Part shown: positions 7,755 to 15,287 of the stretch, one piece after another | How positions within the stretch are numbered: the stretch's first letter is position 1 | Layout of the letters: the number at the start of each line of letters is the position of its first letter | Assembly: GCA_003149735.1 (NCBI GenBank) | Contig: QANA01000005.1 | Span: forward strand, 1-32,575 | Length of the DNA stretch: 32,575 bases | Reading direction: 5' to 3' | Origin: Clostridiales bacterium | GTDB taxonomy: Bacteria > Bacillota_A > Clostridia > Christensenellales > Christensenellaceae | Position numbers and translations under genes: made by a program | The notes under the pieces: model-generated | Told to the model about the DNA's origin: nothing | The model's input: the letters and a program-made list of their open reading frames with translations, nothing else | Database searches by the model: none

Positions 7755-8399
7755 ATGTCTTTTTCGCAGGTGACAGCCAACCTTTTGGCCGGCTTTCTGG
7801 AAAACTGCAAATTATTTGCACTGACGCTGCTATTTGCGCTGCCGCTGGGGCTGCTCATCACGATGGGGTCGATGAGCCGCTTCCGGCCGCTGCGTTGGCT
7901 GAGCCGCGGTTTTGTATGGATCATCCGGGGCACACCGCTGATGCTGCAACTTTTTGTGGTGCTGTATGCACCGGGACTTATTTTTGGCACGCCGATGAAA
8001 TCGCGTATGACAGCGGCCCTGGTTGCTTTTGTGATCAACTATGCGGCCTATTTCTCGGAAATCTATCGCGGCGGTATTGAAAGTATTTCCAAAGGACAAT
8101 ATGAAGCGGGGCAGGTGCTGGGATTGACCAAAGCGCAGATTTTCTGGAAAATCATCTGCATGCAGGTGGTAAAGCGCATTGTCCCGCCCATGAGCAATGA
8201 AGTGCTCACGTTGGTAAAGGATACCTCCCTGGCCCGCGTAATTGCCATTCCCGAAATCATTATGTCGGCAGAACGCTTTGCCGGCAAAGGCCTGATTTGG
8301 CCGCTGTTTTATACCGGAGCGTTTTTCCTGCTGTTCTGCGGTGTGTTGACCGTTGTTTTCTCCCGCATAGAAAAAAAGCTGGATTATTATCAGGGGTGA
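7755..8399 (+). CDS. Amino acid ABC transporter permease (HisM/GlnP family)
   Basis: 214 residues with about five membrane helices. The cytoplasmic EAA loop that contacts the ATPase is clear: EIYRGGIESISKGQYEAGQV, then LGLTKAQIFWKI. The N-terminal RGTPLMLQLF motif is typical of polar amino acid permeases. Only one permease gene is present, so a homodimer is expected. ATG 7755 follows CAGGAG. It starts 18 bases after the binding-protein stop and ends 3 bases before the ATPase start. Family and length are normal; only the binding protein in this operon is unusual. Confidence 0.93.
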   Translation: MSFSQVTANLLAGFLENCKLFALTLLFALPLGLLITMGSMSRFRPLRWLSRGFVWIIRGTPLMLQLFVVLYAPGLIFGTPMKSRMTAALVAFVINYAAYFSEIYRGGIESISKGQYEAGQVLGLTKAQIFWKIICMQVVKRIVPPMSNEVLTLVKDTSLARVIAIPEIIMSAERFAGKGLIWPLFYTGAFFLLFCGVLTVVFSRIEKKLDYYQG

Positions 8400-8402
8400 A
8401 CC

Positions 8403-9173
8403 ATGGCGATTTTGGAAGTAAAAGATTTGCACAAGAATTTTGGTAAAACAGAAGTGCTGAAAGGCATTGATTTTTCCATAGAACAGGGGCAGGTGCTGGC
8501 TATTTTAGGATCTTCCGGCAGCGGAAAGACCACGCTGCTGCGCAGCCTGAATTTTTTGGAAATGCCGGAGCGCGGCCAGATTCTGTTGCGGGATGAAATG
8601 CTGTTTGATTTTGGCTGCAAAGCGCAGTTGACGGATGCGCAGATTCGGGAAAAGCGTTTGCATTTTGGATTGGTCTTTCAATCATTTAATCTGTTTCCCC
8701 AATATAGCGTATTACAAAATATTACTTTAGCCGTAAAACTGCTGCAAGGCGTGAAGCGCAGGCAAAAACAAAAACTGATGGAAATCGAGGAAATAGCTAA
8801 AGGGCTGCTGGCGCGAGTGGGGCTGTTGGATAAGATGAATGCTTATCCATGCGAACTCTCGGGCGGACAGCAGCAGCGTGTTGCGATAGCACGGGCATTG
8901 GCACTGAAACCGGATATACTTTGTTTTGATGAACCGACCAGCGCCCTGGATCCCGAGTTGACGGGAGAAGTGCTGAAGGTGATTCGGGAATTGAAAGACG
9001 CCGAGACAACTATGATTATCGTCACGCATGAGATGAATTTTGCCCGTCATGTGGCAGATAAGATTTTGTTTATGGCAGATGGTGTGATAGAAGAGGAAGG
9101 TACTCCGGAACAGATTTTTGAAAGACCGCGCAGTGAAAAAACGCGCAGTTTTCTCAATAAAATTTATGAATGA
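8403..9173 (+). CDS. Amino acid ABC transporter ATP-binding protein (GlnQ/HisP family)
   Basis: 256 residues; powers the importer. Walker A GSSGSGKT at 36-43, Q-loop VFQSFNLFPQ near 91-100, signature LSGGQQQR from 152, Walker B ILCFDEPTSALD with DEP at 176-178, and the switch His209 in VTHEMNFARH. A slightly long insert sits between the Q-loop and the signature (KRRQKQKLMEIEE). ATG 8403 overlaps an AGGGGTG ribosome site region and lies 3 bases after the permease stop. It closes the operon before a bidirectional terminator. Confidence 0.95.
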   Translation: MAILEVKDLHKNFGKTEVLKGIDFSIEQGQVLAILGSSGSGKTTLLRSLNFLEMPERGQILLRDEMLFDFGCKAQLTDAQIREKRLHFGLVFQSFNLFPQYSVLQNITLAVKLLQGVKRRQKQKLMEIEEIAKGLLARVGLLDKMNAYPCELSGGQQQRVAIARALALKPDILCFDEPTSALDPELTGEVLKVIRELKDAETTMIIVTHEMNFARHVADKILFMADGVIEEEGTPEQIFERPRSEKTRSFLNKIYE

Positions 9174-9186
9174 GATCAATTTTGAA

Positions 9187-9220
9187 AAAAGAGTCTCTCA
9201 CATGCACGAGAGACTCTTTT
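9187..9220. terminator. Bidirectional terminator between the ABC operon and tlpA
   Basis: AAAAGAGTCTCTC (9187-9199) and GAGAGACTCTTTT (9208-9220) form a perfect 13-bp stem with an 8-base loop. It lies between convergent genes. The minus-strand T run is longer (six T) than the plus-strand one (four T), but it can serve both. Confidence 0.85.
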
Positions 9221-9229
9221 GATATTGTT

Positions 9230-9796
9230 TCAGTTGGAGGAAGCATCTGCCGACAGGGACTGCAATAAGGCTTCCAGCTTTGACGCGGGCAGTGCCGAAT
9301 ATTCCCGATGAACAACGGTATAGTTTTCATCAATCAGTATAGTGGTGGGAAGCGAATAGACCTGATAAGCCTGCATGCCGGCCAGATCCAGGTCAAAATA
9401 GGCGGGAAAACGGAAATTATTTTCCTGCAAAAAGGATTTGGCTGCAGCTTCTGTTTCGCGGGTACCATCCGTAAGATTCACTATGATAAATTGTATTTCA
9501 GATCCATAAAGTTCGTAAAGTTGTTGAAAGTTGGGTAATTCTTCCCGGCAGGGAAGGCACCAGCTGGCCCAGAAATGTAAAACGATGGGCTTGCCTGAAA
9601 AATCCGCAAGTTGTATCTGATTGCCCTGCGCATCATAACAGGTAAAATCAGCGGCGGATACAGCAGAAATCACACTGCGCTCGGATTCGGGCGGAGTATG
9701 ATTTTGGGCGGCGGTCAAAAAACGATAGGAAAACAGCGCCAATGCTATCAGCAGAATAAAACAGAGAATGATCCAGAGAAGCCTTTTGTTAGACAT
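9230..9796 (-). CDS. Membrane-anchored TlpA/ResA/StoA-like thioredoxin
   Basis: 188 residues. One N-terminal membrane helix (about 7-27) anchors a redoxin domain outside the cell. The active site is WCLPC (Cys80, Cys83) in HFWASWCLPCREELP, and the cis-Pro is Pro150 in YSLPTT. It starts 17 bases after ccdA with an AAAGGAGG site, so the two form a unit: CcdA would pass electrons across the membrane to this protein. Candidates are ResA (cytochrome c maturation) and StoA (spore cortex synthesis). No cytochrome c genes are in view and sporulation genes flank both sides, which leans to StoA, but this is inference. Confidence 0.88.
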   Translation of the reverse strand: MSNKRLLWIILCFILLIALALFSYRFLTAAQNHTPPESERSVISAVSAADFTCYDAQGNQIQLADFSGKPIVLHFWASWCLPCREELPNFQQLYELYGSEIQFIIVNLTDGTRETEAAAKSFLQENNFRFPAYFDLDLAGMQAYQVYSLPTTILIDENYTVVHREYSALPASKLEALLQSLSADASSN

Positions 9797-9813
9797 GGGG
9801 TTGAAATCCTCCT

Positions 9814-10479
9814 TTAAGAAAGTAAATTCAGAACACGGTTCATTATGCCGGCCATCATCAGGATTCCCAATATAATAAGGAAAATGCCGCAGATCAGCTG
9901 TATGGCACGATAGTGTTTTTTGATGAAAGAAATCGTCTGCTTAAGTTGATCAATCAGCAAGGCACTCAGCAGGAAGGGAAATCCAAGCCCTATAGAATAG
10001 CACAGCAGCATTAGAATGCCGCGCAGCATGGAACCTTTTTGTGCGGCCAACAACAACGCTGAGCCGAGAAAAGCTCCGGCGCAGGGTGTCCAGCCCAGAG
10101 CGAAAATCATGCCGAACAGCAGCGAAGAGAAGAATCCGAATTTCTGGATTCCGATATTCCACTGGTGAGTGCGATTCAGAAACGGTATGCGCAGCAAACC
10201 GGTATAGTTAAGGCCGAACAGCACAATCAGCGCACCGCAAATCAGGTTGACTGCTGTTTGATGAGAACGCAGCAAACTGCCGATGGAACCGGCAAAAGCT
10301 CCCATCAGAGTGAATAGCAGGGTAAAGCCCAGCACAAACCCGGAAGCATGCCAGAACGTCCTGCGGGTATTTGCTTCCTCTTCACCGGCAAAGTAGAAGA
10401 GATATAGTGGCAGCATGGGCAGCAGGCAGGGAGAAATAAAAGTGATGATTCCTTCCAAAAAGGAAACCAGATAATCCAC
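9814..10479 (-). CDS. ccdA: CcdA-family thiol-disulfide transmembrane electron carrier
   Basis: 221 residues with about six membrane helices. It has the two family cysteines: Cys18 in FISPCLLPMLPLY and Cys133 in GWTPCAGAFLGS. It carries reducing power from cytoplasmic thioredoxin to the anchored thioredoxin encoded next. The frame is open to a GTG at 10491, but that GTG lies inside the ribosome site AAGGAGGTG. The second GTG at 10479, about 11 bases after AAGGAGG, is the better start and gives an N-terminus MDYLVSFLEG. A sigma-A-like promoter lies just upstream. Confidence 0.9.
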   Translation of the reverse strand: MDYLVSFLEGIITFISPCLLPMLPLYLFYFAGEEEANTRRTFWHASGFVLGFTLLFTLMGAFAGSIGSLLRSHQTAVNLICGALIVLFGLNYTGLLRIPFLNRTHQWNIGIQKFGFFSSLLFGMIFALGWTPCAGAFLGSALLLAAQKGSMLRGILMLLCYSIGLGFPFLLSALLIDQLKQTISFIKKHYRAIQLICGIFLIILGILMMAGIMNRVLNLLS

Positions 10480-10511
10480 GGTTACAATCACCTCCTTGGG
10501 TCTGTGATTTC

Positions 10512-10541
10512 ATCATAGCAGAAAGGAGCAGAGTTTGACAA
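10512..10541 (-). promoter_or_regulatory. Sigma-A-type promoter of ccdA-tlpA
   Basis: On the minus strand TTGTCA (10541 to 10536), an 18-base spacer and TATGAT (10517 to 10512). The leader to the ccdA ribosome site is very short, about 15 bases. No sigma-F or sigma-G pattern was seen here. Confidence 0.6.
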
Positions 10542-10648
10542 TGGCAGAATGCATGGTGCTTTATGGAACACTTGCAGAAAAGGGAATATACCGGTAAGTG
10601 AAATTGGCAGGAAAGGGAGGGAAGAAGAAAGAAAAATTCCAATATATG

Positions 10649-10753
10649 ACAAAGTTGTAAATTGAAGAAAAAGGCCGAAAAAAAGCAATTTTTTTAAAAA
10701 AGTACTTGCATTTTTGCAAAATAAGATGTAATATAATCGTAACAAAGTTGTAA
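10649..10753. repeat. Two direct copies of ACAAAGTTGTAA in the ccdA-sigG gap
   Basis: The 12-mer occurs at 10649-10660 and 10742-10753. Its core ACAA-AG-TTGT is a perfect dyad apart from the central two bases, as in an operator half-site pair. The second copy sits just after the -10 of the orphan plus-strand promoter. The regulator is unknown. Confidence 0.5.
10706..10737 (+). promoter_or_regulatory. Orphan sigma-A-type promoter pointing toward the 3' end of sigG
   Basis: TTGCAT (10706-10711), a 17-base spacer and TAATAT (10729-10734); a perfect TATAAT at 10732-10737 overlaps it with a 20-base spacer. No plus-strand gene follows before pyk. Transcription would run about 105 bases into a strong hairpin. 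Confidence 0.45.
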
Positions 10754-10807
10754 TAACTTGGAAGTTCAATTGGTCAAAACTTTTTTCTTTTCTTATATAT
10801 GCAAATT

Positions 10808-10845
10808 TTACAAAAGGCATGCACTTCGGTGCATGTCTTTTGTAA
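10808..10845. terminator. 17-bp hairpin with UUCG loop, probably a bidirectional terminator after sigG
   Basis: The arms at 10808-10824 and 10829-10845 pair along all 17 bases, with one G-U wobble, and close on TTCG. It lies 15 bases past the sigG stop. Neither side has a long T run (four T on each), so strand preference and strength are unclear. Confidence 0.65.
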
Positions 10846-10859
10846 TGGAATGAATTGGC

Positions 10860-11633
10860 TCAGGTGTAATGTTTGCGCATGTTTTTGAGTGCGGATTTTT
10901 CCAGGCGGGAAACCTGTGCCTGGCTGATGCCGATTTCTTTGGAAACTTCCATTTGCGTTTTTCCGGCAAAATAGCGCAGATAGATGATATTTTTTTCCCG
11001 CTCATTCAGCTTGGAGATGGCATCGGAAAGGGCGATGGAAGAGAGCCAGTTTTCATCGGAAAATTTTTCGTCGGAAAGGCTGTCCAATACATACAATGTA
11101 TCGTCTCCATCCTGATAAATGGGTTGGGATAAAGAGATTGGGTCGGCAATGGCATCCAGTGCGTAGACCACTTCTTCCACTGCCATACCCATTTCTCTGG
11201 CGATTTCGTCGACGGAAGGCTCCTGCATATTTTTTTCCATCAGTGCGGTTTTGGTTTGATAGGCTCGGTAAGCGGTATCCCGCAGAGAGCGGCTGACCCG
11301 CAACAAATTATTGTCGCGCAGATAACGACGGATTTCTCCGATAATCATAGGGACCGCATAGGTGGAAAATTTGACTTTCATATTGATATTGAAGTTGTCG
11401 ATGGCTTTCATCAGACCAATACAGCCGATCTGAAAAAGGTCATCCAGATTTTCCCCGCGCATGGCAAAGCGCTGCACAATGCTCAGCACTAATCTCAGAT
11501 TTCCCCGAATAAATTCTTCGCGTGCCTGTTGGTCGCCCGCATATATTTTACGAAAATAGCTTTCCAGCTGCTGCTCGGGAATGATTGGCAGCTTGGAAGT
11601 ATCTACGCCGCAGATTTCCACTCTCAAAGACAT
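10860..11633 (-). CDS. sigG: RNA polymerase sporulation sigma factor SigG
   Basis: 257 residues; late forespore sigma factor. The N-terminus MSLRVEICGVDTSKLP is diagnostic for SigG. Region 2 reads DDLFQIGCIGLMKAIDNF and KFSTYAVPMIIGEIRRYLRD; region 4 ends TQMEVSKEIGISQAQVSRLE. The frame runs open 17 codons further upstream, but ATG 11633 gives the conserved N-terminus and has GGAGG about 11 bases before it. It follows sigE with a 107-base gap that holds its own sigma-F-type promoter, as in B. subtilis. Confidence 0.97.
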   Translation of the reverse strand: MSLRVEICGVDTSKLPIIPEQQLESYFRKIYAGDQQAREEFIRGNLRLVLSIVQRFAMRGENLDDLFQIGCIGLMKAIDNFNINMKVKFSTYAVPMIIGEIRRYLRDNNLLRVSRSLRDTAYRAYQTKTALMEKNMQEPSVDEIAREMGMAVEEVVYALDAIADPISLSQPIYQDGDDTLYVLDSLSDEKFSDENWLSSIALSDAISKLNEREKNIIYLRYFAGKTQMEVSKEIGISQAQVSRLEKSALKNMRKHYT

Positions 11634-11672
11634 CTCGCAGTTTCCTCCTGTATGTACAAAACTTATTGAAGA

Positions 11673-11702
11673 TAGCATTGCCATTTGGAAGAAAAACTAT
11701 AC
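11673..11702 (-). promoter_or_regulatory. Sigma-F-type promoter of sigG
   Basis: On the minus strand GTATA (11702 to 11698), 15 bases, then GGCAATGCTA (11682 to 11673). The -35 fits the known sigma-F/G pattern GYWTA fully, and the -10 fits GGNRANANTW with one mismatch. The sigG start is 40 bases downstream. sigG is known to be transcribed by sigma-F in the forespore. Confidence 0.65.
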
Positions 11703-11740
11703 CGTAAGCAGGACGGCGAAATATGCGGCAAACGGTGCTT

Positions 11741-12448
11741 TTATATCAATTTCTGTATGTCGCTGCGAATGCGGCGGATAATACGCTTTTCCAATCGGGA
11801 AATATAGCTTTGAGAAATACCCAGAATATCTGCTACCTGTTTCTGCGTGTGTTCCTGATAGCCGGAAAGCCCGAAACGCATACTGATAATCTGTTTTTCA
11901 CGCGCAGGCAGCAGAGCGATGGCATCGTCGATCAGGAGGCGCTCGATACCGCCCTCGATTTCCTGATAGACGGCATCCGGTTCAGTTCCCAGAATATCCG
12001 AAAGAAGCAGTTCGTTGCCATCCCAATCCGTATTGAGTGGCTCATCCAGAGAAACCTCGTTTTTCACACGGGAACTTCGCCGCAGAAACATGAGGATTTC
12101 ATTTTCGATACAGCGGCTGGCATAAGTAGCCAGTTTGATGTTTTTTTCGGCGTTAAAGGTATTGACGGCCTTAATAAGGCCGATGCTGCCGATGGAGACG
12201 AGATCCTCCAGATTAATACCGGTATTATCGAATTTGCGGGCAATATAGACGACCAGGCGGATATTCCGCTCGATGAGGGATTGCCGGATATCCGCGCCGC
12301 CTTCCGAAAGGCGGCTGATGAGGTATGCCTCCTCTTTTTTACTGAGCGGCGGTGGGAGAGCTTCACTGCTTCCCATATAGTGCAGGCGGCGGCGAAGAAT
12401 CAGACACTTGAGCAGTTTTTCCCATAATAGATTGTGCAGACGATACAT
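11741..12448 (-). CDS. sigE: Pro-sigma-E, mother-cell sporulation sigma factor
   Basis: 235 residues, close to the usual 239. It is made with an N-terminal pro-sequence ([14 protein letters not shown] and on) that is membrane-associated until SpoIIGA removes it. Cleavage is expected close to [12 protein letters not shown], which aligns with the B. subtilis site. Diagnostic core: [35 protein letters not shown], and region 4 [15 protein letters not shown]. The frame is open to 12580, but ATG 12448, after AAAGGAG at good spacing, gives the conserved pro-sequence. It lies 31 bases after spoIIGA. Confidence 0.97.
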   Translation of the reverse strand: MYRLHNLLWEKLLKCLILRRRLHYMGSSEALPPPLSKKEEAYLISRLSEGGADIRQSLIERNIRLVVYIARKFDNTGINLEDLVSIGSIGLIKAVNTFNAEKNIKLATYASRCIENEILMFLRRSSRVKNEVSLDEPLNTDWDGNELLLSDILGTEPDAVYQEIEGGIERLLIDDAIALLPAREKQIISMRFGLSGYQEHTQKQVADILGISQSYISRLEKRIIRRIRSDIQKLI

Positions 12449-12479
12449 GATGAAACTCCTTTGCATAACAGATTGAAAT

Positions 12480-13319
12480 TCAACCGGGCAAATGACCGGA
12501 AAAATGAAGCGGATGCAGGCGCAGCCGCGGAGAGAGTAGGGCATTGTATGGAGCGGGCAGTGACAGCTCGCCAAGTGCAATATAGGCTTTGATGCTGTAA
12601 CTGCGCCCGTGGAAATGCAGAGTCAGTGCTTCGGGTGCGAAAGCATATAAAGAAGCGGAGCCTGTGGCAGTGCTGCAGGCAAAAGTGCGTATGGGCAATT
12701 GCGCTTCTCCGGGGTTATACAATTTTTGCAGTTCCTCGGCCGAAAGCTGTTTACTGAGCGCATTGCGCTCCATGACGATGACACCGCCGCCACCTGCGTC
12801 CTGCAGACAATTGCCGGTATCAACTAAGGCTTGCAGCCAAATGGTATGGCCGTAGAGGCGAAAGGAGAGCTGATAGCGGCGATTGGGTTGCGGATAAGTT
12901 TGTCTGGCCAGAAATTCTGCCAGTACACATAGCAGACATATGCCCAGCAGCAAGTAACGCAGCAATGGAAATTGCGCGGAGCCGATGAGATAACCATTTT
13001 GTGTGCACAGAAATGCAAAAAGAATTCCCCCCAACAAAAAAGAAACGAGAAAAAACAACAGCAGGCGGCGCAAATACAGGCGGAATGGACGTATGCCTAA
13101 GGGCAGGCACAGCAGGCTTGCTACAGGAATTTTGATCCAGGGAGAGGTGAGCCAGGGCAAGGGTAATGCCAAGGCACTGTATAGGCCGCCGATGGCGGCG
13201 CCGGCCAGCAGACGCAAAAAATTTACTCTTTTTTCTGAAATGCGGCAGCAAAAAAAGAGTAAAACAAAATCTAATAAAAGGTTATCCAAAAAGACGAGTT
13301 CGAGATAAATCTGTTTCAT
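12480..13319 (-). CDS. spoIIGA: Sporulation sigma-E processing protease SpoIIGA
   Basis: 279 residues. The N-terminal half has about five membrane helices. The C-terminal half carries the single aspartic-protease motif LVDTGN with Asp167, which works as part of a dimer. It cleaves pro-sigma-E in the mother cell after a signal from the forespore. Start ATG 13319 has AAGGAG about 10 bases upstream. It is followed by its substrate gene sigE, the standard spoIIG arrangement. Length and motif order are normal, although the sequence is divergent, as usual for this family. Confidence 0.94.
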   Translation of the reverse strand: MKQIYLELVFLDNLLLDFVLLFFCCRISEKRVNFLRLLAGAAIGGLYSALALPLPWLTSPWIKIPVASLLCLPLGIRPFRLYLRRLLLFFLVSFLLGGILFAFLCTQNGYLIGSAQFPLLRYLLLGICLLCVLAEFLARQTYPQPNRRYQLSFRLYGHTIWLQALVDTGNCLQDAGGGGVIVMERNALSKQLSAEELQKLYNPGEAQLPIRTFACSTATGSASLYAFAPEALTLHFHGRSYSIKAYIALGELSLPAPYNALLSPRLRLHPLHFSGHLPG

Positions 13320-13348
13320 TGGTAAAAAACTCCTTGGTCGGTGCGTTC

Positions 13349-13406
13349 AGTATAACTTATGGCAAGTTGGAAAAATGTAGAACAGAGCCGTGAGGAATCT
13401 GCGAAT
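13349..13406 (-). promoter_or_regulatory. Candidate spoIIG promoter and possible Spo0A site
   Basis: A -10 TATACT (minus strand, 13354 to 13349) lies 30 bases before spoIIGA. No good -35 is seen at 17 bases; TTCTAC occurs at 22 bases, the unusual spacing of B. subtilis spoIIG. The 8-mer CTGCGAAT at 13399-13406 sits about 45 bases upstream of the -10. It matches the CGAA core of the 0A box TGNCGAA but not its first two bases. Confidence 0.4.
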
Positions 13407-13420
13407 TGTGCATAAAAATA

Positions 13421-13449
13421 TTGAGAAAAGCAAAAATGAAGTATATACT
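13421..13449 (+). promoter_or_regulatory. Sigma-A-type promoter of pyk
   Basis: TTGAGA (13421-13426), a 17-base spacer and TATACT (13444-13449), 53 bases before the pyk start. It shares the divergent gap with the spoIIG promoter. Confidence 0.7.
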
Positions 13450-13501
13450 ATAAAATGGATTGGTAGTGTCTGAGGATTGAAGCGCGATAGAGGTAAATAC
13501 A

Positions 13502-14923
13502 ATGGCAATAAGAAAAACAAAAATTGTGGCAACCCTGGGGCCGGCAAGCGACACGCAGGAAAAAATGATGCAGCTGATACAGGCCGGTATGGATGTGGCG
13601 CGAATGAATTTTTCGCACGGAACCCATGAAGAACAACTGGCTAAGTTCAAGGCATTAAAAAAAGCGCGTGAGACGTTGGGGCGGCATGTTGCAATCCTGT
13701 TGGATACCAAAGGACCGGAAGTGCGCCTGGGGCTGTTCGAGGGTGGCAAAGCCGAATTGGTCAAAGGGAATTCCTTTATCCTGACGGCAGAAGATATTTT
13801 GGGAGATGCGAAACGAGCCAAGATTTCCTATCCATATCTGTATCAGGATATTAAACCCGGCGATATGATTCTGTTGGATGATGGAAATATCGAACTGAAA
13901 GTGGAAAAAATCAAGGGTGAGGAGATCTGGACTCGGGTTGTCAATGGCGGCATTATTTCCGATCGCAAGGGAGTTAATACACCGGGCGTACACCTTGGAT
14001 TGAAATATTTAAGTGAGGCAGACCAAGAGGATATTCTTTTTGGTTTGGAACACGGCATTGATATGATAGCCGCTTCTTTTACGGAAAGCGCAGAGAATGT
14101 GCGGGAAATGCGTGAATTCCTGCGGGCACATGGCGGTGAACATATTGATATTATTGCGAAAATAGAAAGCGAACGCGGGCTTGCCAATGCAGAGGAGATC
14201 ATCGAAGAAAGTGATGGGGTCATGGTGGCGCGCGGTGACATGGGCGTGGAAATACCGCTTTGTGAAGTGCCGATCATGCAGAAGCGCCTGATATCTATGG
14301 CGAATCAGGCAGGGAAGATCGTCATTACGGCGACGCAGATGCTGGAAAGCATGGTCAATAATCCCCGCCCGACCCGGGCAGAAAGCACGGACGTTGCGAA
14401 TGCCATCTATGATGGGACAAGCGCAGTCATGCTTTCGGGGGAGACGGCTTCGGGTAAATATCCTGTAGAAGCGGTAAAAATTATGGCACGCATTGCTGCC
14501 CGGGCAGAAGCGGATATTGATTATCAGAAGCGCTTTTTTGAAACGACCAAAAAGACACACAGCGTTACCGATGCCATCACGCATGCGGCCTGTACGATTG
14601 CCTACGACCTGCATGCGGCAGCGATTCTTGCCATGACAAAATCCGGGCAGACGGCAGAACTGGCTTCCAAATTCCGCCCGGAAGTGCCAATTATTGGCTG
14701 CGCAACCGATGGCGACGTGCTGCGGCGCCTGAATCTGTGTTGGGGTGTGGTGCCGATGGGGCTGCCGGAGTGTGATACGGCAGATGAAATGTTTGCTATG
14801 GCAATTGAACAGGCTAAAAAGAGCGGGTTGGTGCATGTGGGCGATCAGATTGTCATTACCGCCGGTGTGCCGCTCGGAATTCCGGGCTTGACCAATATGC
14901 TCAAGGTGGCAAAGGTAGAATAA
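13502..14923 (+). CDS. pyk: Pyruvate kinase
   Basis: 473 residues; last step of glycolysis, PEP plus ADP to pyruvate plus ATP. The N-terminus KTKIVATLGPAS, the active-site Lys in IIAKIESERGLANAEE, the metal and phosphate site MVARGDMGVEIP, and TATQMLESM are all intact. The C-terminal domain ends GVPLGIPGLTNMLKV. It lacks the extra PEP-utilizer-like C-terminal domain found in Bacillus and many Clostridia, so it is the short form. ATG 13502 follows AGAGGT. It appears monocistronic, with its own promoter; I see no clear terminator before ymxH. Confidence 0.97.
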   Translation: MAIRKTKIVATLGPASDTQEKMMQLIQAGMDVARMNFSHGTHEEQLAKFKALKKARETLGRHVAILLDTKGPEVRLGLFEGGKAELVKGNSFILTAEDILGDAKRAKISYPYLYQDIKPGDMILLDDGNIELKVEKIKGEEIWTRVVNGGIISDRKGVNTPGVHLGLKYLSEADQEDILFGLEHGIDMIAASFTESAENVREMREFLRAHGGEHIDIIAKIESERGLANAEEIIEESDGVMVARGDMGVEIPLCEVPIMQKRLISMANQAGKIVITATQMLESMVNNPRPTRAESTDVANAIYDGTSAVMLSGETASGKYPVEAVKIMARIAARAEADIDYQKRFFETTKKTHSVTDAITHAACTIAYDLHAAAILAMTKSGQTAELASKFRPEVPIIGCATDGDVLRRLNLCWGVVPMGLPECDTADEMFAMAIEQAKKSGLVHVGDQIVITAGVPLGIPGLTNMLKVAKVE

Positions 14924-14997
14924 CGAAAATTTGGTAATTTTATCCGGCTTTTGCATAGTATATATTATGGTAATGATTGTTTATGCGGAGGCCGGAA

Positions 14998-15246
14998 GTG
15001 ACGCGATATTGTAAATTGAAACAGAAAGAGGTCGTCAATATCGCAGATGGAAGATCGCTGGGGTTTATTTCTGATTTGTTGATTGAAGAAGGCAGCGGGC
15101 AGATACAGGCTATAGTATTGGTAGAAAGCTGCGGTTTTTTGGGGCTGATTAAGCCCAAAGAATTGATTATTCCCTGGCGGAATATCTGTAAAATCGGTGA
15201 TGACGTAATCCTGGTTGAAACAGATCTGGATTTGTGCCGTGCCTGA
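14998..15246 (+). CDS. YlmC/YmxH-family PRC-barrel protein
   Basis: 82 residues, the normal size. A single PRC-barrel domain: LKQKEVVNIADGRSLGFISD at the start and KELIIPWRNICKIGDDVILV at the end. B. subtilis has two such proteins (YlmC and YmxH); their function is not firmly known. The frame is open from a TTG at 14977, but GTG 14998 is 6 bases after a perfect GGAGG (14987-14991) and gives a family-like N-terminus. It precedes nrdR by 41 bases and is likely in the same transcript. Confidence 0.85.
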   Translation: MTRYCKLKQKEVVNIADGRSLGFISDLLIEEGSGQIQAIVLVESCGFLGLIKPKELIIPWRNICKIGDDVILVETDLDLCRA

Positions 15247-15287
15247 ATCGAAATCGGCACACAGAGAGCAAACAGAGGAAAAAAAGA

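Noticed and set aside
10488..10820. 110-codon minus-strand frame in the ccdA-sigG gap
   Set aside because: No ribosome site; it begins inside the 17-bp hairpin, runs through AT-rich non-coding DNA and overlaps the ccdA start. The hydrophobic look comes from base composition.
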